Assembly: GCF_035916755.1 (NCBI RefSeq)
Contig: NZ_JAYWIX010000009.1
Coordinates: forward strand, 12,664-76,663
Direction: 5' to 3'
DNA: 64,000 nucleotides
Source of the DNA: Rothia sp035916755
GTDB lineage: Bacteria; Actinomycetota; Actinomycetes; Actinomycetales; Micrococcaceae
Part shown: piece by piece, positions 51,543-59,460 of the stretch
Layout of the letters: each line of letters opens with the position of its first letter
How positions within the stretch are numbered: position 1 is the first letter of the stretch
Translations under genes and position numbers: made by a program
Notes under the pieces: model-generated
The model's database searches: none
What the model saw: only the letters and a program-made list of their open reading frames with translations
What the model was told of the DNA's origin: nothing

Positions 51543-53258
51543 CTAGTTGCCCTCAGCCTCAGGGGTGTGGGTCTCGATGACCACGGGCACGATCATGGGC
51601 TTGCGGCGCAGGCGGCGGGCCACCCAGGCACCCATGGTGCGGCGGACGATCTGCTGCAGCTGGTGGGTGGTGTGCACCTTCTCGGGGGCCCGGTGCAGGG
51701 CGTCCTCGAGGGCGGCGGTGATCTTGGGGGTGATGTCGTCGAAGACGGAGTCGTCTTCGGCGATGCCTCGGGCATGGATATCGGGGCCGGTAACCACGCG
51801 CTTGGTGGCGCGGTCGACCACGGTCACGATGGAAACGAAGCCCTCTTCGCCTAGAACGCGGCGGTCCTTGAGGTCGTCCTCGGTCACGTGGCCCACAGAC
51901 TTACCATCGACGTAGACGTATTCGCAGGGTACCTGACCGACGATATCGGCGCGGCCATCGCGCAGGTCAACCACGGTACCGGAGTCACAGATCAGCACGC
52001 GGTCGCTCTTGATACCGGTTTCGATAGCGAGCTTGCCAGAGGCCAGCAGGTGACGAACTTCGCCGTGCACAGGCATGACGTTCTTGGGCTGCAGGATGTT
52101 GTAGCAGTAGAGCAGCTCGCCAGCGGCGGCGTGGCCGGAGACGTGAACCTTAGCGTTGCCCTTGTGGACCACGTTGGCGCCCAGCTTCATCAGGCCGTTA
52201 ATCACGCGGTAGACGGAGGTTTCGTTACCGGGGATCAGGGATGAGGCGAGGATGATGGTGTCGCCCTTTTCGACCTGAATCTTGTGGTCGCCGTTAGCCA
52301 TACGGGAGAGGGCAGCCATGGGCTCACCCTGGGAACCGGTGCACATCATGACGATTTGCTCGGGTCGGTAATCATCAACCTTCTTGAGGTCGACCAGAAT
52401 ACCTTCGGGTACGTTCAGGTAGCCCAGCTTCTCGGCGATGGTCATGTTGCGCACCATGGAGCGGCCTACCAGCACGACCTTGCGGCCGCGCTCGGCGGCG
52501 GCGTCGAGCACCTGCTGTACGCGGTGCACATGGGATGAGAAGGAGGCAACGATGACGCGGCGCTTGGCGTCACGCATGACGTTGGAAATCACCGGGCCGA
52601 TGTTCTTTTCGGTCGGGGTGAAGCCGGGAACCTCAGCGTTGGTTGAGTCGGGCAGGAAAAGGTCAATGCCCTCTTCGCCCAAGCGGGCGAAGTGACGCAG
52701 GTCGGTGATGCGGCCGTCGAGGGGCAACTGGTCCATCTTGAAGTCGCCGGTGTGCAGAACCTTGCCAGCCTTGGTGCGGATGAAAACTGCCAGAGCATCG
52801 GGAATGGAGTGGTTAACAGCTACGAATTCGCATTCGAAGGGGCCGAAACGCTCGACCTGGCTCTCAACGACGTCCATGCTGTAAGGCTTGATGCGGTGTT
52901 CCTGTAGCTTGGCCTCGACCAGGGCCAAGGTCAGCTGGGAGCCAACCAGGGGAATATCGGGGCGCAGACGCAGCAGGTAGGGTACGGCGCCGATGTGGTC
53001 TTCGTGGCCGTGGGTCAGCACGATGGCCACGATGTCCTGCAGGCGGTCCTTGATGTAGTTGAGGTCGGGCAGAATGAGGTCAACGCCGGGCTGGGACTCT
53101 TCGGGGAAGAGCACGCCACAGTCGACAACGAGCAGTTTGCCGTTGATCTCGTAGACGGTCATGTTACGACCGACTTCGCCCAGGCCGCCCAGGGGCACAA
53201 CGCGCAGGGTATCTTTTTTCAGTTTGGGAGGTAGGTGCGGGCTTTTAACTGTTTGCAT
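51543..53258 (-). CDS. rnj: ribonuclease J
   Basis: Metallo-beta-lactamase/beta-CASP ribonuclease with 5'-exo and endo activity, in mRNA decay and rRNA maturation. 571 residues. Metal site HGHEDH at 83-88, HTGDFKMDQ, beta-CASP motifs ASFSSHVHR and SGHAAAGEL, then the C-terminal domain. ATG 53256-53258 has GAGAAA upstream; an earlier in-frame start is less likely. It lies after dapA, as in most Actinobacteria. Confidence 0.95.
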   Translation of the reverse strand: MQTVKSPHLPPKLKKDTLRVVPLGGLGEVGRNMTVYEINGKLLVVDCGVLFPEESQPGVDLILPDLNYIKDRLQDIVAIVLTHGHEDHIGAVPYLLRLRPDIPLVGSQLTLALVEAKLQEHRIKPYSMDVVESQVERFGPFECEFVAVNHSIPDALAVFIRTKAGKVLHTGDFKMDQLPLDGRITDLRHFARLGEEGIDLFLPDSTNAEVPGFTPTEKNIGPVISNVMRDAKRRVIVASFSSHVHRVQQVLDAAAERGRKVVLVGRSMVRNMTIAEKLGYLNVPEGILVDLKKVDDYRPEQIVMMCTGSQGEPMAALSRMANGDHKIQVEKGDTIILASSLIPGNETSVYRVINGLMKLGANVVHKGNAKVHVSGHAAAGELLYCYNILQPKNVMPVHGEVRHLLASGKLAIETGIKSDRVLICDSGTVVDLRDGRADIVGQVPCEYVYVDGKSVGHVTEDDLKDRRVLGEEGFVSIVTVVDRATKRVVTGPDIHARGIAEDDSVFDDITPKITAALEDALHRAPEKVHTTHQLQQIVRRTMGAWVARRLRRKPMIVPVVIETHTPEAEGN

Positions 53259-53300
53259 AGTTTCTCTTTCGTTCGTTTTTCTTTTCTGAATACGGGCAAA

Positions 53301-53340
53301 GCGGGCCACCCAAAATCGCCGTGATTTTGGGTGGGCCCGC
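53301..53340 (-). terminator. strong hairpin between dapA and rnj
   Basis: A 17-bp stem with a single bulged G (53301-53317 with 53323-53340) and a 5-nt loop; on the minus strand GCTTTGCCC follows. It lies after the dapA stop and 43 nt before the rnj start, so it may act as terminator or as an mRNA 5' stabiliser or control site for rnj. Confidence 0.75.
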
Positions 53341-53360
53341 CGGGTACCCGCAGTACGTTT

Positions 53361-54293
53361 TTACTTGACCAGGGTTGAGGCGATGATGGAGCCTTCGAGG
53401 TCGGAGCGCATGAGGGCGGCTTCTTCGTCGGTTGCAAGCACGTGCGGCAGGCGCACGGTGGCTGAGTCGAGGATGCCCTGCCAGGTGAGAATCTGCTTGG
53501 CGGCGACGCAGCCGGGTACGCGGCCCATAGCGGCGCGGACGACCGGGGCCAGGTCGAGGTGCAGTTTCTGGGCGGTTGCCAGGTCGCCGGCTACCGTTGC
53601 GTCGATGAGCTGGCGGAAGTGTTCGGGGGCTACGTGGGAGGTGACGCCTACAAGACCGACTGCGCCCATGGCGAGCCAGGGCAGGGTGAGGCCGTCATCG
53701 CCTGAGTAGTAATCGAGGTCGGTGGTTTCCATAACCTCGGTAGCTGCGGTGAAGTCTGCCTTGGCGTCCTTGACTGCCACGATGTTTTCGTGGTCTGCCA
53801 GGGCACGGTAGACAGCGGGGGTGATGGGGATGCCTGCGCGACCGGGGATGTCGTAGAGCATGACGGGGGTTTTGACGGCGTCAGCTACGGTGCGGAAGTG
53901 GGCTTCCAAGCCGGTCTGGGTGGGCTTGTTGTAGTAGGGGGTGACTACAAGCAGGCCATCCACACCTACGGCTTCGGCGCGGGAGGCCAGGTGCAGGGTG
54001 TGGGCAGTGTCGTTGGAGCCTACACCAGCTACAATTTTGGCGCGGTCGCCCACGGCTTCCTTGACGATGCGGAAGACCTTTTCGTTTTCCTCATCGGTCA
54101 TGGTGGAGTATTCGCCGGTGGTGCCGCAGACGATGAGACCGTCGTGGCCGCGGTCCACCAGGTTGGTGGCGAGCGCGGCGGTTGCCTGCTCGTCAACTTC
54201 TCCCTGTGCGGTGAAGGGGGTGACCATGGCGGTGAGCAGGCGCCCGAAGATGGGTTCTGCTGCGGTCGTTGTGTTCTGTACGGTCTCAGACAT
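53361..54293 (-). CDS. dapA: 4-hydroxy-tetrahydrodipicolinate synthase
   Basis: First committed step to lysine/DAP: condenses pyruvate with aspartate semialdehyde. 310 residues; GTTGEYSTM (57-65), PYYNKPTQ, catalytic Tyr147 in MLYDIPGRAG and Schiff-base Lys175 in VAVKDAKAD. Separated from dapB by the TPR-protein gene on the same strand. Confidence 0.96.
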   Translation of the reverse strand: MSETVQNTTTAAEPIFGRLLTAMVTPFTAQGEVDEQATAALATNLVDRGHDGLIVCGTTGEYSTMTDEENEKVFRIVKEAVGDRAKIVAGVGSNDTAHTLHLASRAEAVGVDGLLVVTPYYNKPTQTGLEAHFRTVADAVKTPVMLYDIPGRAGIPITPAVYRALADHENIVAVKDAKADFTAATEVMETTDLDYYSGDDGLTLPWLAMGAVGLVGVTSHVAPEHFRQLIDATVAGDLATAQKLHLDLAPVVRAAMGRVPGCVAAKQILTWQGILDSATVRLPHVLATDEEAALMRSDLEGSIIASTLVK

Positions 54294-54384
54294 ATCTACT
54301 ACGTTACCTTATCTGGCTAGGCGGGGTGGGGTGAGATTGCTTAAAGCTAGGTTGCTGGGCGAGACGGATGCCTGCGGGCAACTT

Positions 54385-54990
54385 CTAGACGGAGAGTTGG
54401 GTCGGGGTTTTGCCGCGGTACAGGGCTATGGCGTTGCGCATGGCTTTGCGGGCGCGTTTTCGGTCGCCGGAGGCATCGTAGGCCAGTGAGAGGCGGAACC
54501 AGTTTTTCCAGCTGGCGGGGTCCTGCTCGGTGGCTGTGGCGTAGCGGGTGAATTGGGCGTCGGCTGCTGCGCGGTCTATGCGTCCTGATTCGGCGCGGGG
54601 CAGGGTGTCCTCGGGCAGTTCCCCGGTTGCGGCGAGTTCTTGGCCGAGCGCCTGGGTGCGTGAGCCGAAGATAATTTCGCGGACCATGGCCCAGGTACCC
54701 AGGACGGGCAGCACGATGAGAGCCCCGCCCAACAGTGTGCCCAGGGTTCCGGCATTCTGCAGGAAGATGAAGCCCCTCTGAACGGTCAGCACTAGGTAGA
54801 GGCTCAGGGCCACCGTGACGAGGGCGGCGAAGGCGCGCCCCCGCCCACCGGCGTCCACCGCGATAAACACCGCGCAGAAAACACCGACCGCGAGCAAGAA
54901 GAGGCGGGTTCCTAGCGGCAGGGGCAGGATGAGCACGGTGAGGACGGCCAGGGTGATTGCCCCTGCGGTAAAGGCGCGCAGCGAGGTCAT
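54385..54990 (-). CDS. membrane protein with C-terminal TPR-like repeat
   Basis: 201 residues. About four hydrophobic segments (roughly 7-27, 30-48, 53-70, 82-105), then a soluble tail with a TPR-like helix pair (DPASWKNWFRLSLAYDASGD, then RKRARKAMRNAIALYRG). Function unknown; genes of this kind lie behind dapB in Micrococcaceae. It starts 3 nt after the dapB stop, so it is translated from the same message. Confidence 0.8.
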   Translation of the reverse strand: MTSLRAFTAGAITLAVLTVLILPLPLGTRLFLLAVGVFCAVFIAVDAGGRGRAFAALVTVALSLYLVLTVQRGFIFLQNAGTLGTLLGGALIVLPVLGTWAMVREIIFGSRTQALGQELAATGELPEDTLPRAESGRIDRAAADAQFTRYATATEQDPASWKNWFRLSLAYDASGDRKRARKAMRNAIALYRGKTPTQLSV

Positions 54991-54993
54991 TGG

Positions 54994-55749
54994 CTAGTCC
55001 AGGTTGAGGTAGCGGTCAAGGCCCACGGTGAGGCCGGGGTGCTGTTCGACCTGGCGGACGCCGAGCAGGACGCCGGGCATGAAGCTGGTGCGGTCAAAGG
55101 AGTCGTGGCGGATGACCAGCTGCTGACCGGCGTCGCCCAGCAGGATTTCCTGGTGGGCGGTCAGGCCGCGCAGTCGGACGGCGTGCACGTTGACGCCGGC
55201 GACCTTGGCGCCGCGGGATCCGCCCTCATCGGTTTCGGTAGCGTCGGGTGAGGCGGGCACGCCGGCTTCGGCGCGGGCTGCTGCAATTTTGTGGGCGGTG
55301 TGGACGGCGGTACCTGAGGGGGCATCCACCTTGTTGGGGTGGTGCATCTCGATGACCTCAACCGATTCAAAGAACTTAGCAGCCTTAGCTGCAAACTCGG
55401 TGGCCAGGATAGAACCGATAGCGAAATTGGGGGCAATCAGCACACCCACCTGAGGGTGCTCGGCGAGTAGGGCTTCAAGGGACGCAAGACGCTCTTCATT
55501 CCAGCCGGTGGTGCCAACCACCGCGTGGATGCCGTGCTCAACGGCGAAGCGTACGTTTGCCTCGGTGGCGGAGGGGACGGTCAGATCGATCATGACGTCG
55601 GCGCCGTATTCAACCAGTAGGTCCAGGGAGTCCCCGTTACCCAGGGCGGCTACCAGGTCCATGTCTTCTGCGGTGTTGACGGCTTTCACTGCCTCTGACC
55701 CCATACGACCGGCAGCGCCTACAACAGCGACCTTCCAAATCTTGCTCAT
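54994..55749 (-). CDS. dapB: 4-hydroxy-tetrahydrodipicolinate reductase
   Basis: NAD(P)H reduction following DapA. 251 residues; nucleotide loop VVGAAGRMGSEA (9-20), GTTGWNEER, APNFAIGS, and the catalytic and substrate stretch EMHHPNKVDAPSGTA. ATG 55747-55749. Co-transcribed with the TPR gene and perhaps dapA. Confidence 0.96.
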   Translation of the reverse strand: MSKIWKVAVVGAAGRMGSEAVKAVNTAEDMDLVAALGNGDSLDLLVEYGADVMIDLTVPSATEANVRFAVEHGIHAVVGTTGWNEERLASLEALLAEHPQVGVLIAPNFAIGSILATEFAAKAAKFFESVEVIEMHHPNKVDAPSGTAVHTAHKIAAARAEAGVPASPDATETDEGGSRGAKVAGVNVHAVRLRGLTAHQEILLGDAGQQLVIRHDSFDRTSFMPGVLLGVRQVEQHPGLTVGLDRYLNLD

Positions 55750-56087
55750 GCCTCTATATACCCCTTAGATAGTCGTTAGCTTGGGTGCCGGGCGGCACCT
55801 GGCGGTACTCGCTCACGCGCACAGCACCGGCTGGCGCAGGTATCGCATCAAACAAGCCACATCACACTACTCTAGCGAACGGGGTAGCCTCGCTGCACGC
55901 TCTGCCGCACCCAAGCGTCCTTTCACCTGCGCCAATACCCGAAAGTAGGCGGGGGCATTTCAGCATCCGAAACCGCTTTCAGCCCGCTGAGTGCTAAAAG
56001 ACCCGGCGGGTGCGACACAAGAAAAGCCTGCCAGCTCTTACACTAGAAAGGTGCGCCTGCACCCCAGCTCACCAACCCAAGGGAACT
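55750..56087. other. intergenic region between divergent dapB and acyltransferase
   Basis: 338 nt without a credible gene. It must hold promoters for both directions, but no convincing -35/-10 pair or riboswitch was recognised. Confidence 0.5.
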
Positions 56088-58046
56088 ATGAAAGACGATC
56101 ACGTTTTTTACTCTGCCGTGCACCCCCACGAGGGGCAGCGACGCTTTGTCCTGCGCGGTCTCGACGGCGTACGCGCTATCGCGGTGCTACTGGTGCTGGT
56201 GTACCACTTCTGGCCCCAGTACCTGCCCGGGGGCATGATTGGCGTTGATATTTTCTTCGTTATCTCGGGTTATCTGATCACTGCCCTGCTACTGCGTGAG
56301 GGTGCCTACACCGGCAAGATGGATATTGTTTCTTTCTGGGTGCGACGTCTGCGCCGCCTGGTGCCGGCTTTTGCCCTGCTGACCCTGGTGGTAGGTTCTT
56401 TGGCCCTGCTCGTGGGCGGTGATGCCCAGGTCGGCCTGGGCCGTCAGATTCTCGGTGCTTTTACCTACTCGTCGAACTGGCTGCTGATCTGGGCCGGTAA
56501 CGACTATTTCACCCAGACCTCCCCTGAGCTTATGACCAATTTCTGGTCGCTGGCGGTTGAAGAGCAGTTCTACCTGTTCTGGCCTGTGGTGATGGTCTTT
56601 GTCTTTATGTTTACGGCCAAGTGGTGGCAGCGGGCTCTTGTTCCTGGCGTTTTGGGTGCCCTCTCGCTACTGGCTGCGGTCCTGCTGGGGCTACTGGGGG
56701 CTTCCACCACCCGCCTCTACTACGGCACCGATACCCACCTTTACGGCCTGATGCTGGGCGTCCTGCTAGCCATGATGATTCCCTGGTCCATGTACCCGCC
56801 CGTTGATGACCGCCTCTACCCCCTGGTCGGCTACGGCAACGGTATCTGGGGCTGGGTGCGCCAGCTAGTCGGTTGGGTGAGCCTGGTCGCCGTCATTCCC
56901 TTTGCGCTCACCCTTTCAGACCACAGCTCCTGGCTCATGCCCTGGGGCCTGCTGGTGGGTTCTCTTTTGGGTATGGGCATTATTCAGGCCCTGCTTCCGG
57001 ACGTCCGCGGCGGCACCTCCGGGCTCTTTCGGGGTCTGCTGTCCCTAGCTCCCCTGCGCTGGATCGGCCAGCGCTCCTACGGCATATACCTCTGGCACTG
57101 GCCCCTGATGGTGCTGGCCCACTATACCTTTGGCGCGGCCCGCTCCCCCTGGGTGAACGTCGGCGTGCTGTTCTTAACCCTCATCGTTGCGGGGCTGTCG
57201 TATATGTATGTGGAACAGCCTGTTCGTCATCTGGGTTTCCGCGGGGCACTATCAGCCTGGTTCTCAGCCATGGTGGCACCCGCTGGCCGGGCCCTGCCGG
57301 TGGGCGCAGCCGTCCTCGCCGGTGTAACCCTCATTGCCACCGTTTTTGCGGTGCGTACCGCACCTGCCATGACCCAGGCTGAAGCCGTGGTGGCAGCCGG
57401 TGCCAACTACGCGCAGGCGTCCGCACCGGCGCCGCAGCCGACCGCGGACTCACCTGCTCCCAGCTCTTCTGCCAGCCCCAGCGCCTCAGCTGAACCGACG
57501 GAAAGCACCAGCCCCTCCCCTAGTTCATCTACCGTGCCGTCTGCCGCTGTTGATGGTTCCCAGGTGACGATTGTGGGTGACTCGGTCACGCTGGCCTCCT
57601 CGATTGCCCTGGGTGAGGCTATGCCCCAGGCCCTGGTCAATGCGGAAGTTTCCCGCACCAGCGCAGCTGCCCTGCCCGTTGTGGAGCAGCTAGTAGATTC
57701 GGGGCAGATGCGTGAGGTACTTGTGCTGTCGGTAACCGCCAACTCTACTTTTACCGTTGCCCAGCTAGAACAGCTCAAGGCCTCGGTGTCGCCTAACGGG
57801 GAGCGCAAGATTGTGCTGGTCACCGGCGTTGGCCCGGCCAACCTGACCTGGATTGAGCCCTCTAACCAGGTGATTCGTGAGTTCGCGGCGCAGAACCCCG
57901 ATATGGTCTTCATCGCTGACTGGCAGGCCGCTGCCAAGGGCCACCCCGAGTACCTGGTCTCCGACGGCGTGCACCCGCAAAACGAGGGTCTGACCGTCTA
58001 CGCCCAGACCGTCAAGGACGCGGTGGCAAAGGCGCTGGCGGGATAA
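56088..58046 (+). CDS. OafA/YrhL-type acyltransferase with SGNH domain
   Basis: Integral membrane enzyme, 652 residues, that probably O-acetylates a cell-envelope glycan (peptidoglycan or polysaccharide). The acyltransferase-3 domain (about 20-380) has LRGLDGVRAIAVLLVLVYHF, FFVISGYLIT, and roughly ten membrane segments. A Ser/Pro-rich external linker leads to an SGNH domain with IVGDSVTLASS (GDS near 496) and the Asp-His pair in SDGVHPQNEG. ATG 56088 with AGGGAA. A single plus-strand gene inserted between dapB and the M16 peptidase gene, which are normally close. Confidence 0.9.
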   Translation: MKDDHVFYSAVHPHEGQRRFVLRGLDGVRAIAVLLVLVYHFWPQYLPGGMIGVDIFFVISGYLITALLLREGAYTGKMDIVSFWVRRLRRLVPAFALLTLVVGSLALLVGGDAQVGLGRQILGAFTYSSNWLLIWAGNDYFTQTSPELMTNFWSLAVEEQFYLFWPVVMVFVFMFTAKWWQRALVPGVLGALSLLAAVLLGLLGASTTRLYYGTDTHLYGLMLGVLLAMMIPWSMYPPVDDRLYPLVGYGNGIWGWVRQLVGWVSLVAVIPFALTLSDHSSWLMPWGLLVGSLLGMGIIQALLPDVRGGTSGLFRGLLSLAPLRWIGQRSYGIYLWHWPLMVLAHYTFGAARSPWVNVGVLFLTLIVAGLSYMYVEQPVRHLGFRGALSAWFSAMVAPAGRALPVGAAVLAGVTLIATVFAVRTAPAMTQAEAVVAAGANYAQASAPAPQPTADSPAPSSSASPSASAEPTESTSPSPSSSTVPSAAVDGSQVTIVGDSVTLASSIALGEAMPQALVNAEVSRTSAAALPVVEQLVDSGQMREVLVLSVTANSTFTVAQLEQLKASVSPNGERKIVLVTGVGPANLTWIEPSNQVIREFAAQNPDMVFIADWQAAAKGHPEYLVSDGVHPQNEGLTVYAQTVKDAVAKALAG

Positions 58047-58136
58047 GGCCGTTGCAGCGCCGGGCCGTCAGGTCTGTGCCGTGTCACGGGCTGTTCCCCG
58101 GCTCTCGGCGTCTTTCCCGCGTTTGCCCGCTTTTCT

Positions 58137-58201
58137 CCCCTCACTTTGTACCACGTGCTGCCCAGATTTAGCCCCAAATATGGGCAGGGCGCGGTACAAA
58201 G
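58137..58201. repeat. hairpin repeat, copy 1
   Basis: About 65 nt, 5 mismatches from copy 2 at 59327-59391 in the same orientation. It folds on itself: CTTTGTACC (58144-58152) with GGTACAAAG (58193-58201) outside and CTGCCCA with TGGGCAG inside. It lies between the convergent ends of the acyltransferase and DUF559 genes, where it could act as a terminator. Confidence 0.85.
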
Positions 58202-58204
58202 TAG

Positions 58205-59140
58205 CTAGAGCGGCGCCCCTCTGCGCAGTTCAAGCATTGCAGCAATTTCACTGGCTACCTGCTCCGGATGGTTTCTCACCTGCGCCCAGCTATACCGAAG
58301 AACAATCCAGCCCTGATTCTGCAGCTGTTTCTCACGCTTGCGCTCTGACATAACAGCCCGATCAGTAGGCCCGTAGTCCGTGTATTTGATGTGGCCGTCA
58401 AACTCAACAATGACCTTCTCATCCTCGTACAGAAAATCAGGTCTATATACCCTACCTCCAACCACTACATTTACTTGCTGTGCAGGTCTCGGTAGGCCAC
58501 CGTCAATAATTGCGATCAATAGAAGAGTTTCGCCAGGGCTTTCGCACAGGCTACTGAGATACGGAAGTGTAGCCCGCGCTCGGCGTGCTCCCCGGCCCTT
58601 GAGCCTATACAGCCGCTCTTCTACAGCTTCACTCGTTGTAAGTTGCCGGTTCAAAGCCGAGTTGATAATGCACACCGATTCGCTCAGCTCCAGGTATCTC
58701 GCACAGTCATCGAGTGTCTGTAGCAGGCTAGTTGCTCGCACTGTTCCTGATATGTATGCGATGGGAACAGAAGGTTTTACAGTGTAATGTTTGATGATTC
58801 CTTGAGCGCGGCCTCGAGTATTCGAGCCAGCCAGAATATCGACCAGGTTCTCTGAAGCAATGACGCTAAGGCCATGGAGCCAGGCAGCGCTCCTGTGGCT
58901 GAAGATAGCATCAGGGTTCTGTTTTGCATAGGCAGCTATGGCGTAGGGGTATCGCTCAGCTGGTCGCAGAGAGTTATAGATAGAGCTTGGGCAGAATATG
59001 CCGGGGCGTAATTGCACGAGCTCGCCGCGGTGCATTTTGCGTGTGATGGTGGAGTTGCATAGGCCGGCGGCTACAAGTTCGGCACGGGTGGAAACGAAGG
59101 TTAGAGGTTCAGCGATTCGCATAGGGTGAGTTTGGCTCAC
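58205..59140 (-). CDS. AbiEi-like N-terminal domain plus DUF559-type nuclease-fold protein
   Basis: 311 residues. The N-terminal part (about 15-70, VSTRAELVAAGLCNSTITRK, then LVQLRPGIFC) resembles the AbiEi/type IV antitoxin winged helix. The C-terminal part (about 205-300) is a DUF559/Vsr-like PD-(D/E)XK fold: GGRVYRPDFLYEDEKVIVEF, DGHIKYTDYG, then KREKQLQNQGWIVLRYSW. The Asp of RPDF and Glu of VEFDG are present. Such proteins are common in Actinobacteria and suspected of defence or DNA repair roles; function unproven. GTG 59138 or ATG 59120 may be the start; an inverted repeat GGTGAG-5-CTCACC (59125-59141) covers it. No AbiEii partner adjoins. Confidence 0.75.
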   Translation of the reverse strand: MSQTHPMRIAEPLTFVSTRAELVAAGLCNSTITRKMHRGELVQLRPGIFCPSSIYNSLRPAERYPYAIAAYAKQNPDAIFSHRSAAWLHGLSVIASENLVDILAGSNTRGRAQGIIKHYTVKPSVPIAYISGTVRATSLLQTLDDCARYLELSESVCIINSALNRQLTTSEAVEERLYRLKGRGARRARATLPYLSSLCESPGETLLLIAIIDGGLPRPAQQVNVVVGGRVYRPDFLYEDEKVIVEFDGHIKYTDYGPTDRAVMSERKREKQLQNQGWIVLRYSWAQVRNHPEQVASEIAAMLELRRGAPL

Positions 59141-59326
59141 CGTGTCTGAGGTTTTCTACTACTCGGTGGATTGTGGATAGCAGATAGGAATCTTGTGCCT
59201 AGCCAGGGGTCTTTGGGGCGTTCTTTTGGTGCAGTGAAGACGCTTTGTTTCGCCTTCTATCCACAGGGGTTGACCGACTGTCGTTTACTCGCTTCGGGGA
59301 GGGGCCCCGTCCGCCTGCCCTGCTTT

Positions 59327-59391
59327 CCCCTCACTTTGTACCACGTGCTGCCCATATTTAGCCCCGAAAGTGGGCAGGGCACGGTACAAAG
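59327..59391. repeat. hairpin repeat, copy 2
   Basis: Near-identical to copy 1 (58137-58201), same orientation, 1190 nt apart. It lies upstream of the DUF559 gene and past a separate terminator of the M16 gene, so it is not needed as that gene's terminator. The stem changes are few and mainly in the loop. Confidence 0.85.
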
Positions 59392-59423
59392 CGGCAAGGT
59401 GCCCGTAGAGAGCGCAAAAAAGA

Positions 59424-59451
59424 AGGACGCCCGCAGATAAGCAGGCGCCCT
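59424..59451 (-). terminator. terminator after the M16 peptidase gene
   Basis: On the minus strand an 11-bp stem with two G-U-type positions (59441-59451 with 59424-59434) and a 6-nt loop, then TTCTTTTTT. It lies just after the stop at 59461. Confidence 0.85.
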
Positions 59452-59460
59452 CCCTAAAGT

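Noticed and set aside
55750..56087. Lysine riboswitch or plus-strand small genes in the dapB upstream gap
   Set aside because: No aptamer pattern, and the short frames present lack ribosome sites and family features.
58137..59391. Hairpin repeats as terminal inverted repeats of an insertion sequence
   Set aside because: The two copies are in the same orientation and no transposase lies between them; kept as direct hairpin repeats.
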